DNA of 64,000 bases from Candidatus Latescibacterota bacterium (GTDB taxonomy: Bacteria; Latescibacterota; UBA2968; UBA8231): positions 54,192 through 118,191 of the forward strand of contig JAJEIO010000051.1 in NCBI GenBank assembly GCA_022827835.1, given 5' to 3'. The notes under the pieces are model-generated. The model was not told the origin of the DNA. It was given only the letters and a program-made list of their open reading frames with translations, and did not search any database. Positions 22,168 through 31,012 of this stretch are shown here, piece by piece. Position 1 is the stretch's first letter, and each line of letters opens with the position of its first letter. The position numbers and the translations under genes are program-made.

Positions 22168-22851
22168 ATGGCTTCAAATATCGCCAAAGTGGACAAGCGA
22201 TTCTTGTGCCCTGGACCGCAGCCAAACGGCATCCAAGCCGCCCCCGACGGCCTGTGGGTCATCGACCAAGTTGATCACAAAGTGTACAAGTTGGATTATG
22301 AAACCGGCGAGACCTTGTTCGCAGCCCAGACCGATACGGTCCACTCCAGCGGCATTACCGTGGGGGACGGATACCTGTGGATCGCCTCTACCTATGAACT
22401 CAAGATCGCCAAACTAGAACTGGAAACCGGCCGCACCATCGCCAAATACGACTCGCCCGGTGCCGGCATCACAGCGCCCCGGGAGGGTATCGCAGACGCG
22501 CGCACCACCGGCTCCCACGGCCTGGAATGGAAAGACGGCAAGCTATACGTGGCCACGCCGCCTTCCCAAATGGTCCACGTCATGAACCCCGACACTTGGG
22601 AAGAAGAACACCAGTTTCGCACCCCCGGTTTTCGCAACCACGGCATCGCTTGGGGGCTGAACGGCAGGCTGTGGGTGGCCGACACTTCGGCTGGCACCGT
22701 TAGCCTACTCGACACCAAGGACGGACGCGTCTATGACGTCATTCGGGTAGCGGCACCCGATGAGGTTCACGGCTTGACCGCGCACCAAGGCGTCTTGTGG
22801 TACTGCGACGCCCACACCCGCGACATTGGTACCCTCACATTGGAAGACTGA
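22168..22851 (+). CDS. Beta-propeller protein (streptogramin lyase/YVTN-like)
   Basis: Repeated blade-like motifs (DGLWVID, DGYLWIAST, GLNGRLWVADT, HQGVLWYCD). Confidence 0.65.
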   Translation: MASNIAKVDKRFLCPGPQPNGIQAAPDGLWVIDQVDHKVYKLDYETGETLFAAQTDTVHSSGITVGDGYLWIASTYELKIAKLELETGRTIAKYDSPGAGITAPREGIADARTTGSHGLEWKDGKLYVATPPSQMVHVMNPDTWEEEHQFRTPGFRNHGIAWGLNGRLWVADTSAGTVSLLDTKDGRVYDVIRVAAPDEVHGLTAHQGVLWYCDAHTRDIGTLTLED

Positions 22852-22925
22852 AACGCTAGACATTGTAGGTCGTCAGGCGCGTCGGTACGCGAATTCAAGA
22901 ATTTTATAAGCCGTCGGTCCAACCT

Positions 22926-24506
22926 TCACCGGACCAACATCAATCGGCGCGTCCGCGTTTCCCCGCCGACCTTCAACACAGCCCAATACGCCCCACTGGC
23001 CGCGCGTTCATCACTCCAGCGCGCCAAGTGCTGCCCAGCCCCGAGCCGCTCCGCCACCAAAAGGGCCGCGCGCTGGCCCAAGGCATTGTATATCGCCAGT
23101 TCGACATCCGATTCCCTTGCCAAGCGAAAGGGCAAGTTCACCGCGCTGTTAGCCGGATTCGGATAAGCCGGTGCCAAGTCGTTTGCGGCCTGCTCATCCG
23201 CCTGCATCGCTACGACAGTAGGCGTAAAATACCGGGCCGCGAGGGCAAACTCTCCACCCGTCGGCGAAGCCCTGCCGACGATGACCACCGCGCTATCTAC
23301 ATCCGCGACCTGCACCTGCCCAGCATTGTCCGCGCTAAGTTCCATCGCGATCAGTTCGCCGCGCTGATCGCGCATGGCGTACACCCACGCGGCATAGTCC
23401 CCTTCGTCCGCACCAGCGAAATCAACGGCTATATCCCCCTCCGAGCGAATGACCACATTGGCCGCGCCCCATTGGCTGCCAACCTCGCCAGCCAGTTCCG
23501 CAAAAGGCACCTCGGGCGCTGAAACTGCGGCTGCGCGGCGACCGCGCAGGGCCTCGTACCCACCCACATAGTTGGCCGCGACCCACAAACGCCAAGCACC
23601 CGCGTAGTCCTCAACCCAGTTTTGGTTCTTAAAGGCGTCGTCAATGCCCAAAATGCCGTTGCGCGGCTCGGCGACGATTTGGCGAATCAGCCCCGGGCCA
23701 TAGCGCTCGGCCAAAAACGACGCAAACAGATAGGTCTTGCCGTAACTCGCCGACTCAAATACCCAGTGCGTTAGATTGATACTAGGATCCGCGAGAAAAC
23801 TCGGCACCATACTCGGGTCAGCTTCGGGAAAACCCACCAGATCCTCAGCGTACCCAGCAAGCCCTTCGTCAATCCATGCCTCCTCATCGGAATCGTGACC
23901 CCAATGGATTAGGTGCTGGAATTCGTGTGCTAGGGTCGCGTGGGCGAGATAGGCGCTGAAGGCCAGCTTGTTCGCGTCGAGATAGACCGTATCGCGTCGC
24001 AGTTCGGGCAGCAGTGTTTCATACACCTTATTGTCAAAATAGCCGACTATGTTGCCGGGAAGATCCAAAATCAGGATAAAGATGCGGGGATCGCCATCCT
24101 CATCAGCAGGCTCGCCAAAGGCATCGACCGCTATTTCAAATATCCCGCGCTCGGGATCGACCGGAGTCGCCGCGTCAAAGAGCGCACCCAGCTTATCTAC
24201 ATCCGGCTGGGCTGCGATAATGTCCCACTGACTTTCTTCGACGAAGATATAGCAGTGCGTCCCCTTGTAGCGGCAAGTAGCCAACTTGAGCACGGGTTCA
24301 AGCGGTGCGTAAAAAGCGAGTTGGGTCCCCACCTCAATGGGGCCTGTTTCTTGTCTTGCGCCTACTACCTTGGGGGCTACCGCAGGAAAAGACGCGCGGT
24401 GCTGCTCGAGCCAGCGCGTCCCGCATATCCGCTCTTCGGCTGCGACCACCAGCGGCAACGATAGCATCCACACAGCCAAGACCACCCGTGAGAAAAAGCA
24501 GACCAT
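22926..24506 (-). CDS. Secreted zinc metalloprotease-like protein with type IX-like C-terminal sorting domain
   Basis: Signal peptide; ATLAHEFQHLIHWGHDSDEEAWIDEGLAGYAEDL (HEXXH, downstream E); C-terminal YPNPANSAVNLPF...SGAYWAVLKVGGETRTRRLMLVR. Confidence 0.75.
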   Translation of the reverse strand: MVCFFSRVVLAVWMLSLPLVVAAEERICGTRWLEQHRASFPAVAPKVVGARQETGPIEVGTQLAFYAPLEPVLKLATCRYKGTHCYIFVEESQWDIIAAQPDVDKLGALFDAATPVDPERGIFEIAVDAFGEPADEDGDPRIFILILDLPGNIVGYFDNKVYETLLPELRRDTVYLDANKLAFSAYLAHATLAHEFQHLIHWGHDSDEEAWIDEGLAGYAEDLVGFPEADPSMVPSFLADPSINLTHWVFESASYGKTYLFASFLAERYGPGLIRQIVAEPRNGILGIDDAFKNQNWVEDYAGAWRLWVAANYVGGYEALRGRRAAAVSAPEVPFAELAGEVGSQWGAANVVIRSEGDIAVDFAGADEGDYAAWVYAMRDQRGELIAMELSADNAGQVQVADVDSAVVIVGRASPTGGEFALAARYFTPTVVAMQADEQAANDLAPAYPNPANSAVNLPFRLARESDVELAIYNALGQRAALLVAERLGAGQHLARWSDERAASGAYWAVLKVGGETRTRRLMLVR

Positions 24507-25111
24507 CAGTAGAAATGCCGCACCAAGAAGAAAGCCGCTCCCCTAGGCCCCACCGCCACCTTGGGCGCAAAGCCGGTCTGAGCTTGCTCTGCGCTGGCCA
24601 CTCGCGCCGCATGGATGGCGGCCACAAGGTGATTGACGACCACTAATCCCGTTACATAGAGCGCCTGCCGTTGCGCGTGCTGGCTCGCATTGCGCAGCTC
24701 GCGGTAACGCAGACGCGACTCGTCGCGATCCCATTCCCAGAAGAAATCCGCTGCTACCGGATAGAGCTCGGCGTCTGGGCCGTCTTCGTAGCGGGCGAAT
24801 TGGTTGTGCTCCAACCGGCTCGCATAAAACCCCAAGTCGTCGAAGTAGTCGTCCCCCTTGCCCTCGGGCCACGCGCCCGCGCGTTCGGCCGCATACGCCT
24901 CGTAGCGGTCACGGCGCACCTGACCCAGCCACTCAAAACCCCAATAGCCGCCCCAAAGCGCCAGTTCAGCGGCTAAGAAGCCACCACCGCCACCTTGGGC
25001 GTATTTCTGCCCCCAACCGGGCACCAGCAAAGAGCGCCAAAACGCCCCTTGGGCCTTCCCGGCCTCAGCCACACCGGGCAGCAACAAAATCAATGCAATC
25101 CAACACCACAT
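24506..25111 (-). CDS. DUF5683-like membrane/secreted protein
   Basis: SLLVPGWGQKYAQGGGGGFLAAELALWGGYWGFEW; paralogous in layout to the adjacent ORF. Confidence 0.55.
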   Translation of the reverse strand: MWCWIALILLLPGVAEAGKAQGAFWRSLLVPGWGQKYAQGGGGGFLAAELALWGGYWGFEWLGQVRRDRYEAYAAERAGAWPEGKGDDYFDDLGFYASRLEHNQFARYEDGPDAELYPVAADFFWEWDRDESRLRYRELRNASQHAQRQALYVTGLVVVNHLVAAIHAARVASAEQAQTGFAPKVAVGPRGAAFFLVRHFY

Positions 25112-25115
25112 AAGC

Positions 25116-26024
25116 TCAATCCAACGGCTTATACGCCACGAGCATGGGCACGCGCCCCCGCACCCACGGCTGCATGACCAACGCCAAGCGCGTCCGCCGC
25201 CTCAGGGCCGCTTCGTCCGCCCCCGCAGCGCGCGCCCGCGCCACCCGCGCCGCGTCAATGGCGCTGAAAACGTGATTGATCAAAATGACCCCGCTTATAG
25301 TGGAAGCTCGCTTGAGAAAGCGATTGCTCTCATCGCGTTGGTCTTCGTAGCGGAGCCGTCGCTCAGAATGGAAATTTTCAACGGAATCGACTTCAGTCGG
25401 CACAGCGGCATTGCCGATACTGCCATCGCGCCTTACGCGCTTCAGATCATCCCAACCGGCTACATATTGATCGTATTTGCCTATCAACTCGTAGTATTGC
25501 TGAATCTGGCTAGGCGCACATCCGCCAAAATCCGCATTCCCCGACTGCTGCATCGCCGGAATGTACACTTCGACGACCTCGCTACTACAAGGCAACGCGT
25601 GCGTGATCGACGAATTTTTCGAGATCGTCGAGCCGCGCCAAGCTAGGTAGTTGAGCGGATCCCAGTGCTCGTCGGCCACCGCCCGGAACTCTTCCTCCAA
25701 ATCGTTGCCCTTGCCCGTCCAAGCCGCCCACATACCCACCAGCGCGGCTTCGGCTCCGAAGAAAATCAACCCTCGCTTCTTCGATCCCGCATACCACTCG
25801 CCCAACCCCGGCACCAGCGCGGAAAGCAAAAACGCCCGCTTGGACGACTTGCCCTTGCGCTCCTGCGTTCGCAGGGTCGGCTCAGGATCAGCATCGCCTT
25901 CCACCGCCCGCAATCCCACCAAGAACGCCTGCCCCTCCTCGCTCAAAATACTCGGCAATCCCTCGGCTCGGACGCCGCCGGCAGTTAGCACCGCAACCAC
26001 CAGCGCGATTCCTATCCTCGTCAT
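25116..26024 (-). CDS. DUF5683-like membrane/secreted protein
   Basis: Signal peptide; SALVPGLGEWYAGSKKRGLIFFGAEAALVGMWA; shares VINHV.SAIDAARVARA with the neighbour. Confidence 0.55.
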   Translation of the reverse strand: MTRIGIALVVAVLTAGGVRAEGLPSILSEEGQAFLVGLRAVEGDADPEPTLRTQERKGKSSKRAFLLSALVPGLGEWYAGSKKRGLIFFGAEAALVGMWAAWTGKGNDLEEEFRAVADEHWDPLNYLAWRGSTISKNSSITHALPCSSEVVEVYIPAMQQSGNADFGGCAPSQIQQYYELIGKYDQYVAGWDDLKRVRRDGSIGNAAVPTEVDSVENFHSERRLRYEDQRDESNRFLKRASTISGVILINHVFSAIDAARVARARAAGADEAALRRRTRLALVMQPWVRGRVPMLVAYKPLD

Positions 26025-26076
26025 GCTTACTCCTTTCCATTGCGGCAGCAGACAAAACGCGACCAGCTATTATACC

Positions 26077-26811
26077 CTAATCACCTTCACATTCGAGATG
26101 ATTTCTCAATACATTCTTGACGTAGGCCGGCGTTTCTTCTCCAACTTTTTCTGCGGTCTCTTTCAATTGGTCATACTCGGCTACTTCCTCACCTACCCAA
26201 AGAATATCCAGTCTGCGCATCTCTCGCATCGCTACATGGCTATAGGATTCTGGAAATGCCCAATAGCATGACCGGCAATTGCTGACTTCTTTCAATTTCC
26301 AATTTTCGCAATTCTCGCAGCTCCATGACTTCGCCCGATTTGCAGATGGACATATCAGCATGTACGCATCAGAATCCTCCGACAAATCTATATTGTCCCC
26401 AGCGATTTCGAATGGAATTCTGTGGTCGATTTGCAGTTCGCGCTCAGGGAACGGTGCAAGATATATATTGCAACGAGCACCATGTTCTTCTATTAGCGTA
26501 TTTTTTAGAGTAGAAGAGAACGCCGTTCTCCCTGATAACTGCGCAGCGCGAACATCTGATGGATTGCCAAACTTGTACGCGCCGATTCTCCTTCCATCAG
26601 AGCCGATCACGTAAAAGGTCTCTATCGGAATTCCCTGCTCTCGAACGTCTCTAATCGCTCGTGGCGGATGGTTGTAGCCATAAACATCCTTAAGTTCCTC
26701 TGTTGTGATTTGTCCATGTTCAAGAATGTGTTCAATGACCGTTTTAGGTCTTTTCGCCTGCACGCTCTTCAGCAGTTCTAAAAACTCTGGAGGATAGTTC
26801 TTTTTGCTCAT
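26077..26811 (-). CDS. HNH-type type II restriction endonuclease (specificity unknown)
   Basis: HNH-like core ELQIDHRIPFEIAGDN...MLICPSANRAKSWSCENCENW with CxxC pairs; winged-helix-like N-terminus; ATGA overlap with the adjacent D12 methyltransferase. Confidence 0.75.
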   Translation of the reverse strand: MSKKNYPPEFLELLKSVQAKRPKTVIEHILEHGQITTEELKDVYGYNHPPRAIRDVREQGIPIETFYVIGSDGRRIGAYKFGNPSDVRAAQLSGRTAFSSTLKNTLIEEHGARCNIYLAPFPERELQIDHRIPFEIAGDNIDLSEDSDAYMLICPSANRAKSWSCENCENWKLKEVSNCRSCYWAFPESYSHVAMREMRRLDILWVGEEVAEYDQLKETAEKVGEETPAYVKNVLRNHLECEGD

Positions 26812-27860
26812 TCCAAAGCGAGCTCCTGCTGAATTTGCGGTATTTTATCATGTCTCTGACCATCTTTCAAGCGCTCCACTAAAGCGGGCGAAATATACAG
26901 AGATTCGACAGTCTCGCTCTTGTCGCCCAAGAGCGTGGCTTGGCTTGAGCGTCCGGCACTAATGTGCAAATGAGTGAGGGAAAGCGAACGGGGGAGTGGC
27001 TTGCCGTGACTTTTTTCGCCGGTTTTCCCGTCGTAGCTCGCCATATACGAAAGCCCTCGGTCATTCAGGATTTCGAGCGCGTCTGCAAACTCAGCATAGC
27101 TCAGCCCACTACAATACCTGTGATCTCTCGTAAAGGAAGTGCCTTGATATGGCGGGTCCATGTAAATGAGATCCTCTTTCGCGGCCTCCGCGACCACCTT
27201 GCGGAAATCTACTGCGGAAAGCGTAGTTCTTCCGGCAAGCAGCGCGTGAACACCGAGTATCTGGCGCTGCATAAGTATGGGACGCATGCCCGACCGCCGA
27301 TTGTCCGCGCTTTGATTGAACAGGCCCTCGGCACTGTACCGCACCGAACCTTTTACTATGCGTGCCAGCAGATAAAGCAAATGATGAGGCCGGTGTTCGG
27401 CATTGAATTTGTCGCGGATGCCGAGGAAGAAGGCCCTTTTGTCCAAGTGCTGTTCCGTCCACAGCCGCTCGTAGTTTTTGCTCAACTCATTTGGCCGCTG
27501 CAAAATTTCTTCCCACAGCGCCATCAAAGGTTCGTTCAAATCATTGAGCCAAAATCGCTTTGCGAGCCCGTGCGCGGCAGCAGCAAGAGAAATGGCACCA
27601 GACCCGCAAAAAGGCTCGATAAGGCAATCGACATCGCGCGGAAAATGCGCAAGGATATGCCGTGCAATACCGCGCTTACTACCCTGATAGGGGAATGGAT
27701 GAGGAATTGCCATGTGCTGTAACATCTCTACCCCCTCCGCATCACAACAATGCGGTTTGAACTGGTTCCGTGCTTGTTGGTTGCACTTGTCGCAATGTGC
27801 GTCCCCAACAATCTGCGTTTCTACAAATACCCAAACAACACCGTAAAATAAGACTTCCAT
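26808..27860 (-). CDS. D12-class DNA adenine-N6 methyltransferase (true start uncertain: 27860, or internal ATG at 27725/27713)
   Basis: PFPYQGSKRGIARHI (FxGxK-like SAM motif), IEPFCGSGAISLAAA, YMDPPYQGTS (DPPY). Confidence 0.85.
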   Translation of the reverse strand: MEVLFYGVVWVFVETQIVGDAHCDKCNQQARNQFKPHCCDAEGVEMLQHMAIPHPFPYQGSKRGIARHILAHFPRDVDCLIEPFCGSGAISLAAAAHGLAKRFWLNDLNEPLMALWEEILQRPNELSKNYERLWTEQHLDKRAFFLGIRDKFNAEHRPHHLLYLLARIVKGSVRYSAEGLFNQSADNRRSGMRPILMQRQILGVHALLAGRTTLSAVDFRKVVAEAAKEDLIYMDPPYQGTSFTRDHRYCSGLSYAEFADALEILNDRGLSYMASYDGKTGEKSHGKPLPRSLSLTHLHISAGRSSQATLLGDKSETVESLYISPALVERLKDGQRHDKIPQIQQELALE

Positions 27861-30800
27861 CGCCCCTTATCTGGCACCTCATCAATCCCATAAGCCACAT
27901 CCACCTGCACTCGCGTCGGTATGCTGTAATATGAAATCAAATCAAAACGCAGTTGTCCTCCTACATCCCGCAGCGGACCGTCGCGTCCATACCGTTCGTT
28001 CCACTCGCCTATATTTCGGTCCCAAGCCTTGCCCATGCTACCGTACACCGCGCCATAGACTTTGTCGAAATACAACTGCGCAACGCGCTTGCCCATATTC
28101 GGCAGTAGGGGAAAGCGCAGCGTCGCCGTGCCCATCAGGGCCTTGCGCCCCTCAATGCTGTAAAACGTATAGCCCTTCATAAAGTTGAGACCGCCGAGGC
28201 GATAGTCAAAGAAACCGCCGACCCGCGACGTGTCAGTGACCGCGTCGCTGTCGATCCAGCCACCGTATAGCCGCAAGCCCAAGCGACTATTGCCGGGCAT
28301 ACTCATGTGCTCTCGCCAATCGACGGTAAACTGATTGTAGAACAGCTTGATATAGTTCTCGTCGATAAAAGATGCCTGCTCGTTAAAGCCGTCGATGAAA
28401 TAGTTGAACATCCGGTCGTAGCGCGCGTATAACTGGCGGCCCACAGGGCTTATATCGCGGTCCCGCCGCCGCGCAATCATCTCCAGCCGATAGGTCAGCC
28501 CCAGCCCAAAGCCATTGAGATAGGTATAGCCAAAGGGCCGCTGGGCAGTGCGCTCAAATCCGACCTGTCCGTCGCCTTTGCAGACGAGACAGTCGCTCTC
28601 GACGCTGGCGTCGTAGCGGTCGTACGTGGCCGAGGCCGTCAACTCCCCATGGCGACCCAATTTGCCGCGCACCCCCACGCTGAACTGGCTCAAGCTGTAG
28701 TTGACGGCGTTGACAATGATCGTCCGCGCCTCCGAGCTATCGCCGCGAGCCGAATGTCGGCGCTGGTTGAATAGCTGTAAAAAGAAAGTGGGACGGAATC
28801 CCTTAAACTCGTATATGGCGAACAAATCGCGGTCGGCATTGGTCGGCGCGATGGCACCCCCGGCGAATACGCTCTGGCGATTAAGCACATCGCCAGCACT
28901 GAGGTATGCACCTGCCTTGAAATGCCCCTCGTCAATGAATATCCTCGGCAGGATCCCGGTCTTGAGAAAGTCAATGCCATACGCTTGCGGTGCGCTCGGC
29001 AACGCGGCCACGGGCGTGCCGTCCCAATCCAGTGGCACGTCTTGGGAAAACCACGCCTCTTCAGCCGCCACCGGCGTCCCCTCGTCGCGCAACCGGCGAA
29101 TCTCAAAGCCAGCCGCAGTATAAGCCGCAAAGACGACCTCGCCGTCCGCGCCGACCGATGGGCTAAACGCGCCGCCAACAGTATTAGTTATCTGCCGCAG
29201 CGCACGCGTCTCTAAGTTCAGAGCATAGATATTGAAAATGCCGCCGAAATCCGATGCAAACACGATCTCCACGCCGTCCGCACTCCACGCTGGGTCGCGG
29301 TCCGTACCCGGCGTGGCAATAGCAAGGTCAAATGCTCCTTCGGCGAGCAAATCTCCCTCCGCGTCCAATCCCACTACGGCGATGTCGCGCTGCCCCTCGC
29401 GCGCGATCGCAAACGCCAGTTTGCGGCCATCGGGCGAAAAACGCGGCGTGTAGAGCTGGGTGCCGTCCGCGAAATGAGTTAGATAGCGCACCCCCGTGCC
29501 GTCGGCCCGCATTATCGCCAAGTTGTTATTGGTGTCCTTATTCTGCACGAAGACGATCCACTCGCCATCGGGCGAATAGGTCGGATACAGCGCCCGCATC
29601 CCCCGCGTCAGCCGCTTGACACTCGGCGTCTCCGGTGCCGTGCCGCTGACCATAGCCGGCACCATCCACAGCATATTGCGCCAAAAACTAGGACCGTCGG
29701 CCGCAGAATCCCACTCGTAAATATCCGCCTGCCGCGACCCGTATTTGTCCGCCCGGTCAATGCGCGAAAAGAGCAGCTTGCGCCCGTCCGGCGACCAATC
29801 CACAGTCGAAGCCGCCGCCGGAAAGGCTGCCACTTCCTCCTCGCCGGTAGCGAGGTCGCGCACGATCAAGCCGTGTGGGTAGTGGTGCCGCTTGCGCGTT
29901 GACAGGTACGCCAATTGCTCGCCATTGGGTGCCAGCCGTGGCCGCAGATTGGAAAAGCCAACATCCACGATCCGCTCGCCCTCGCGCAGTGGCCCCAACG
30001 CCGCCACCTGCGCTCGATAGCCCTGCCGCATGGACGCGATCCACTCGCCGTACAGCTCGTCCGCGCTCTTGCCCAAGACCTTTTTGCACGCCCCGTCAAT
30101 AGCGAGGGTGTGCCACTGCGACGCGGCCCGATACAGTGCGGCGACTTTTTCTTCGCCGTACGTCTCGGCAATGTAGCGCACCAAGCCAAAGCCGTGATCG
30201 TACACGTATTCGTTGCCAAAGCCCTGCTTGCCAAAGACGCCCATCTGCTCAAAGGATAGCTGCTCGTCCGCCAGCACCAACGAGCGGAGCACCATGTCGC
30301 GATTGGCATCCCAGCGGTCGTGGCCCGTAGTCGCAGTCCCATACTGGGCCGCGCCCTCAGCCAGCCACATCGGCATTACCGTACCCATCACCGGATAGGA
30401 GGCGATGACATCTGGGTAGCCGATGAGAATGTCAGGCCGATTTTTCTCCCGCTGGTAGCCAAAGTACTGCAAGTAGAGCGCAGGGACGCGCTGCACGCCT
30501 TTGCGCGCTGCCCCCAGCGAAATGATGTGGGCAAATTCGTGGGTAATTACATTGCGCAGCCAGTCCGAACTGCCGCGCAAGTCGAAGTCGTGGTCCAGCG
30601 ACGTAGCCCAAATTTCAATGGTGTCTTGATAAAAAAAAGCCGCGCCATTGGCGTAATCGTCGTGGTCCTTGAGCACGATCCGCACGCGCCCGTCAGGCGC
30701 GTACCCATACAGCTCGGTAAGGGGGGCGTACGCCGCTTCGGCAATGCGCGCCGCCCGTGCCGCCGCCCCTTCCAACCCCTCGTGGTAGAAAATGCGGAAG

Positions 30801-30910
30801 TGCTCGGTCTCTACCACCTGCCACTCCAGCTCCGGGTGGTTTTGGGCTAGGGACACACCCGCCCAGCCGATTACTAGGCTGGCCAGCAGTAAGGTCGTCA
30901 GTTTCCCCAT
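27821..30910 (-). CDS. Secreted peptidase_MA-like / TolB beta-propeller / outer-membrane barrel protein
   Basis: Signal peptide; VITHEFAHIISLGA (HEXXH); many PD40/WD40-like repeats (YSPDGEWIVFVQ, FSPDGRKLAFA, WSADGVEIVFAS); C-terminal surface-antigen-like barrel ending in aromatic residues. Confidence 0.75.
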   Translation of the reverse strand: MGKLTTLLLASLVIGWAGVSLAQNHPELEWQVVETEHFRIFYHEGLEGAAARAARIAEAAYAPLTELYGYAPDGRVRIVLKDHDDYANGAAFFYQDTIEIWATSLDHDFDLRGSSDWLRNVITHEFAHIISLGAARKGVQRVPALYLQYFGYQREKNRPDILIGYPDVIASYPVMGTVMPMWLAEGAAQYGTATTGHDRWDANRDMVLRSLVLADEQLSFEQMGVFGKQGFGNEYVYDHGFGLVRYIAETYGEEKVAALYRAASQWHTLAIDGACKKVLGKSADELYGEWIASMRQGYRAQVAALGPLREGERIVDVGFSNLRPRLAPNGEQLAYLSTRKRHHYPHGLIVRDLATGEEEVAAFPAAASTVDWSPDGRKLLFSRIDRADKYGSRQADIYEWDSAADGPSFWRNMLWMVPAMVSGTAPETPSVKRLTRGMRALYPTYSPDGEWIVFVQNKDTNNNLAIMRADGTGVRYLTHFADGTQLYTPRFSPDGRKLAFAIAREGQRDIAVVGLDAEGDLLAEGAFDLAIATPGTDRDPAWSADGVEIVFASDFGGIFNIYALNLETRALRQITNTVGGAFSPSVGADGEVVFAAYTAAGFEIRRLRDEGTPVAAEEAWFSQDVPLDWDGTPVAALPSAPQAYGIDFLKTGILPRIFIDEGHFKAGAYLSAGDVLNRQSVFAGGAIAPTNADRDLFAIYEFKGFRPTFFLQLFNQRRHSARGDSSEARTIIVNAVNYSLSQFSVGVRGKLGRHGELTASATYDRYDASVESDCLVCKGDGQVGFERTAQRPFGYTYLNGFGLGLTYRLEMIARRRDRDISPVGRQLYARYDRMFNYFIDGFNEQASFIDENYIKLFYNQFTVDWREHMSMPGNSRLGLRLYGGWIDSDAVTDTSRVGGFFDYRLGGLNFMKGYTFYSIEGRKALMGTATLRFPLLPNMGKRVAQLYFDKVYGAVYGSMGKAWDRNIGEWNERYGRDGPLRDVGGQLRFDLISYYSIPTRVQVDVAYGIDEVPDKGRWKSYFTVLFGYL

Positions 30911-30979
30911 AGAAGAATCCTCCTCAACTCGTAACCTCTAGTAAAGGCGATCTCACTGCTGCAAAGGCATTCCTCTCCC

Positions 30980-31012
30980 AATTCCTAATTCTCAATTCCT
31001 AATTCCCAATTC
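30980..31012. repeat. Short tandem repeat (14-nt unit, about 2.4 copies)
   Basis: AATTCCTAATTCTC / AATTCCTAATTCCC / AATTC between two secreted-protein genes. Confidence 0.7.

Noticed and set aside
22852-22925. Possible terminator hairpin (GGTCC...GGACC) between convergent genes
   Set aside because: Stem is only about 5 bp with no T-run; not enough to call a terminator.
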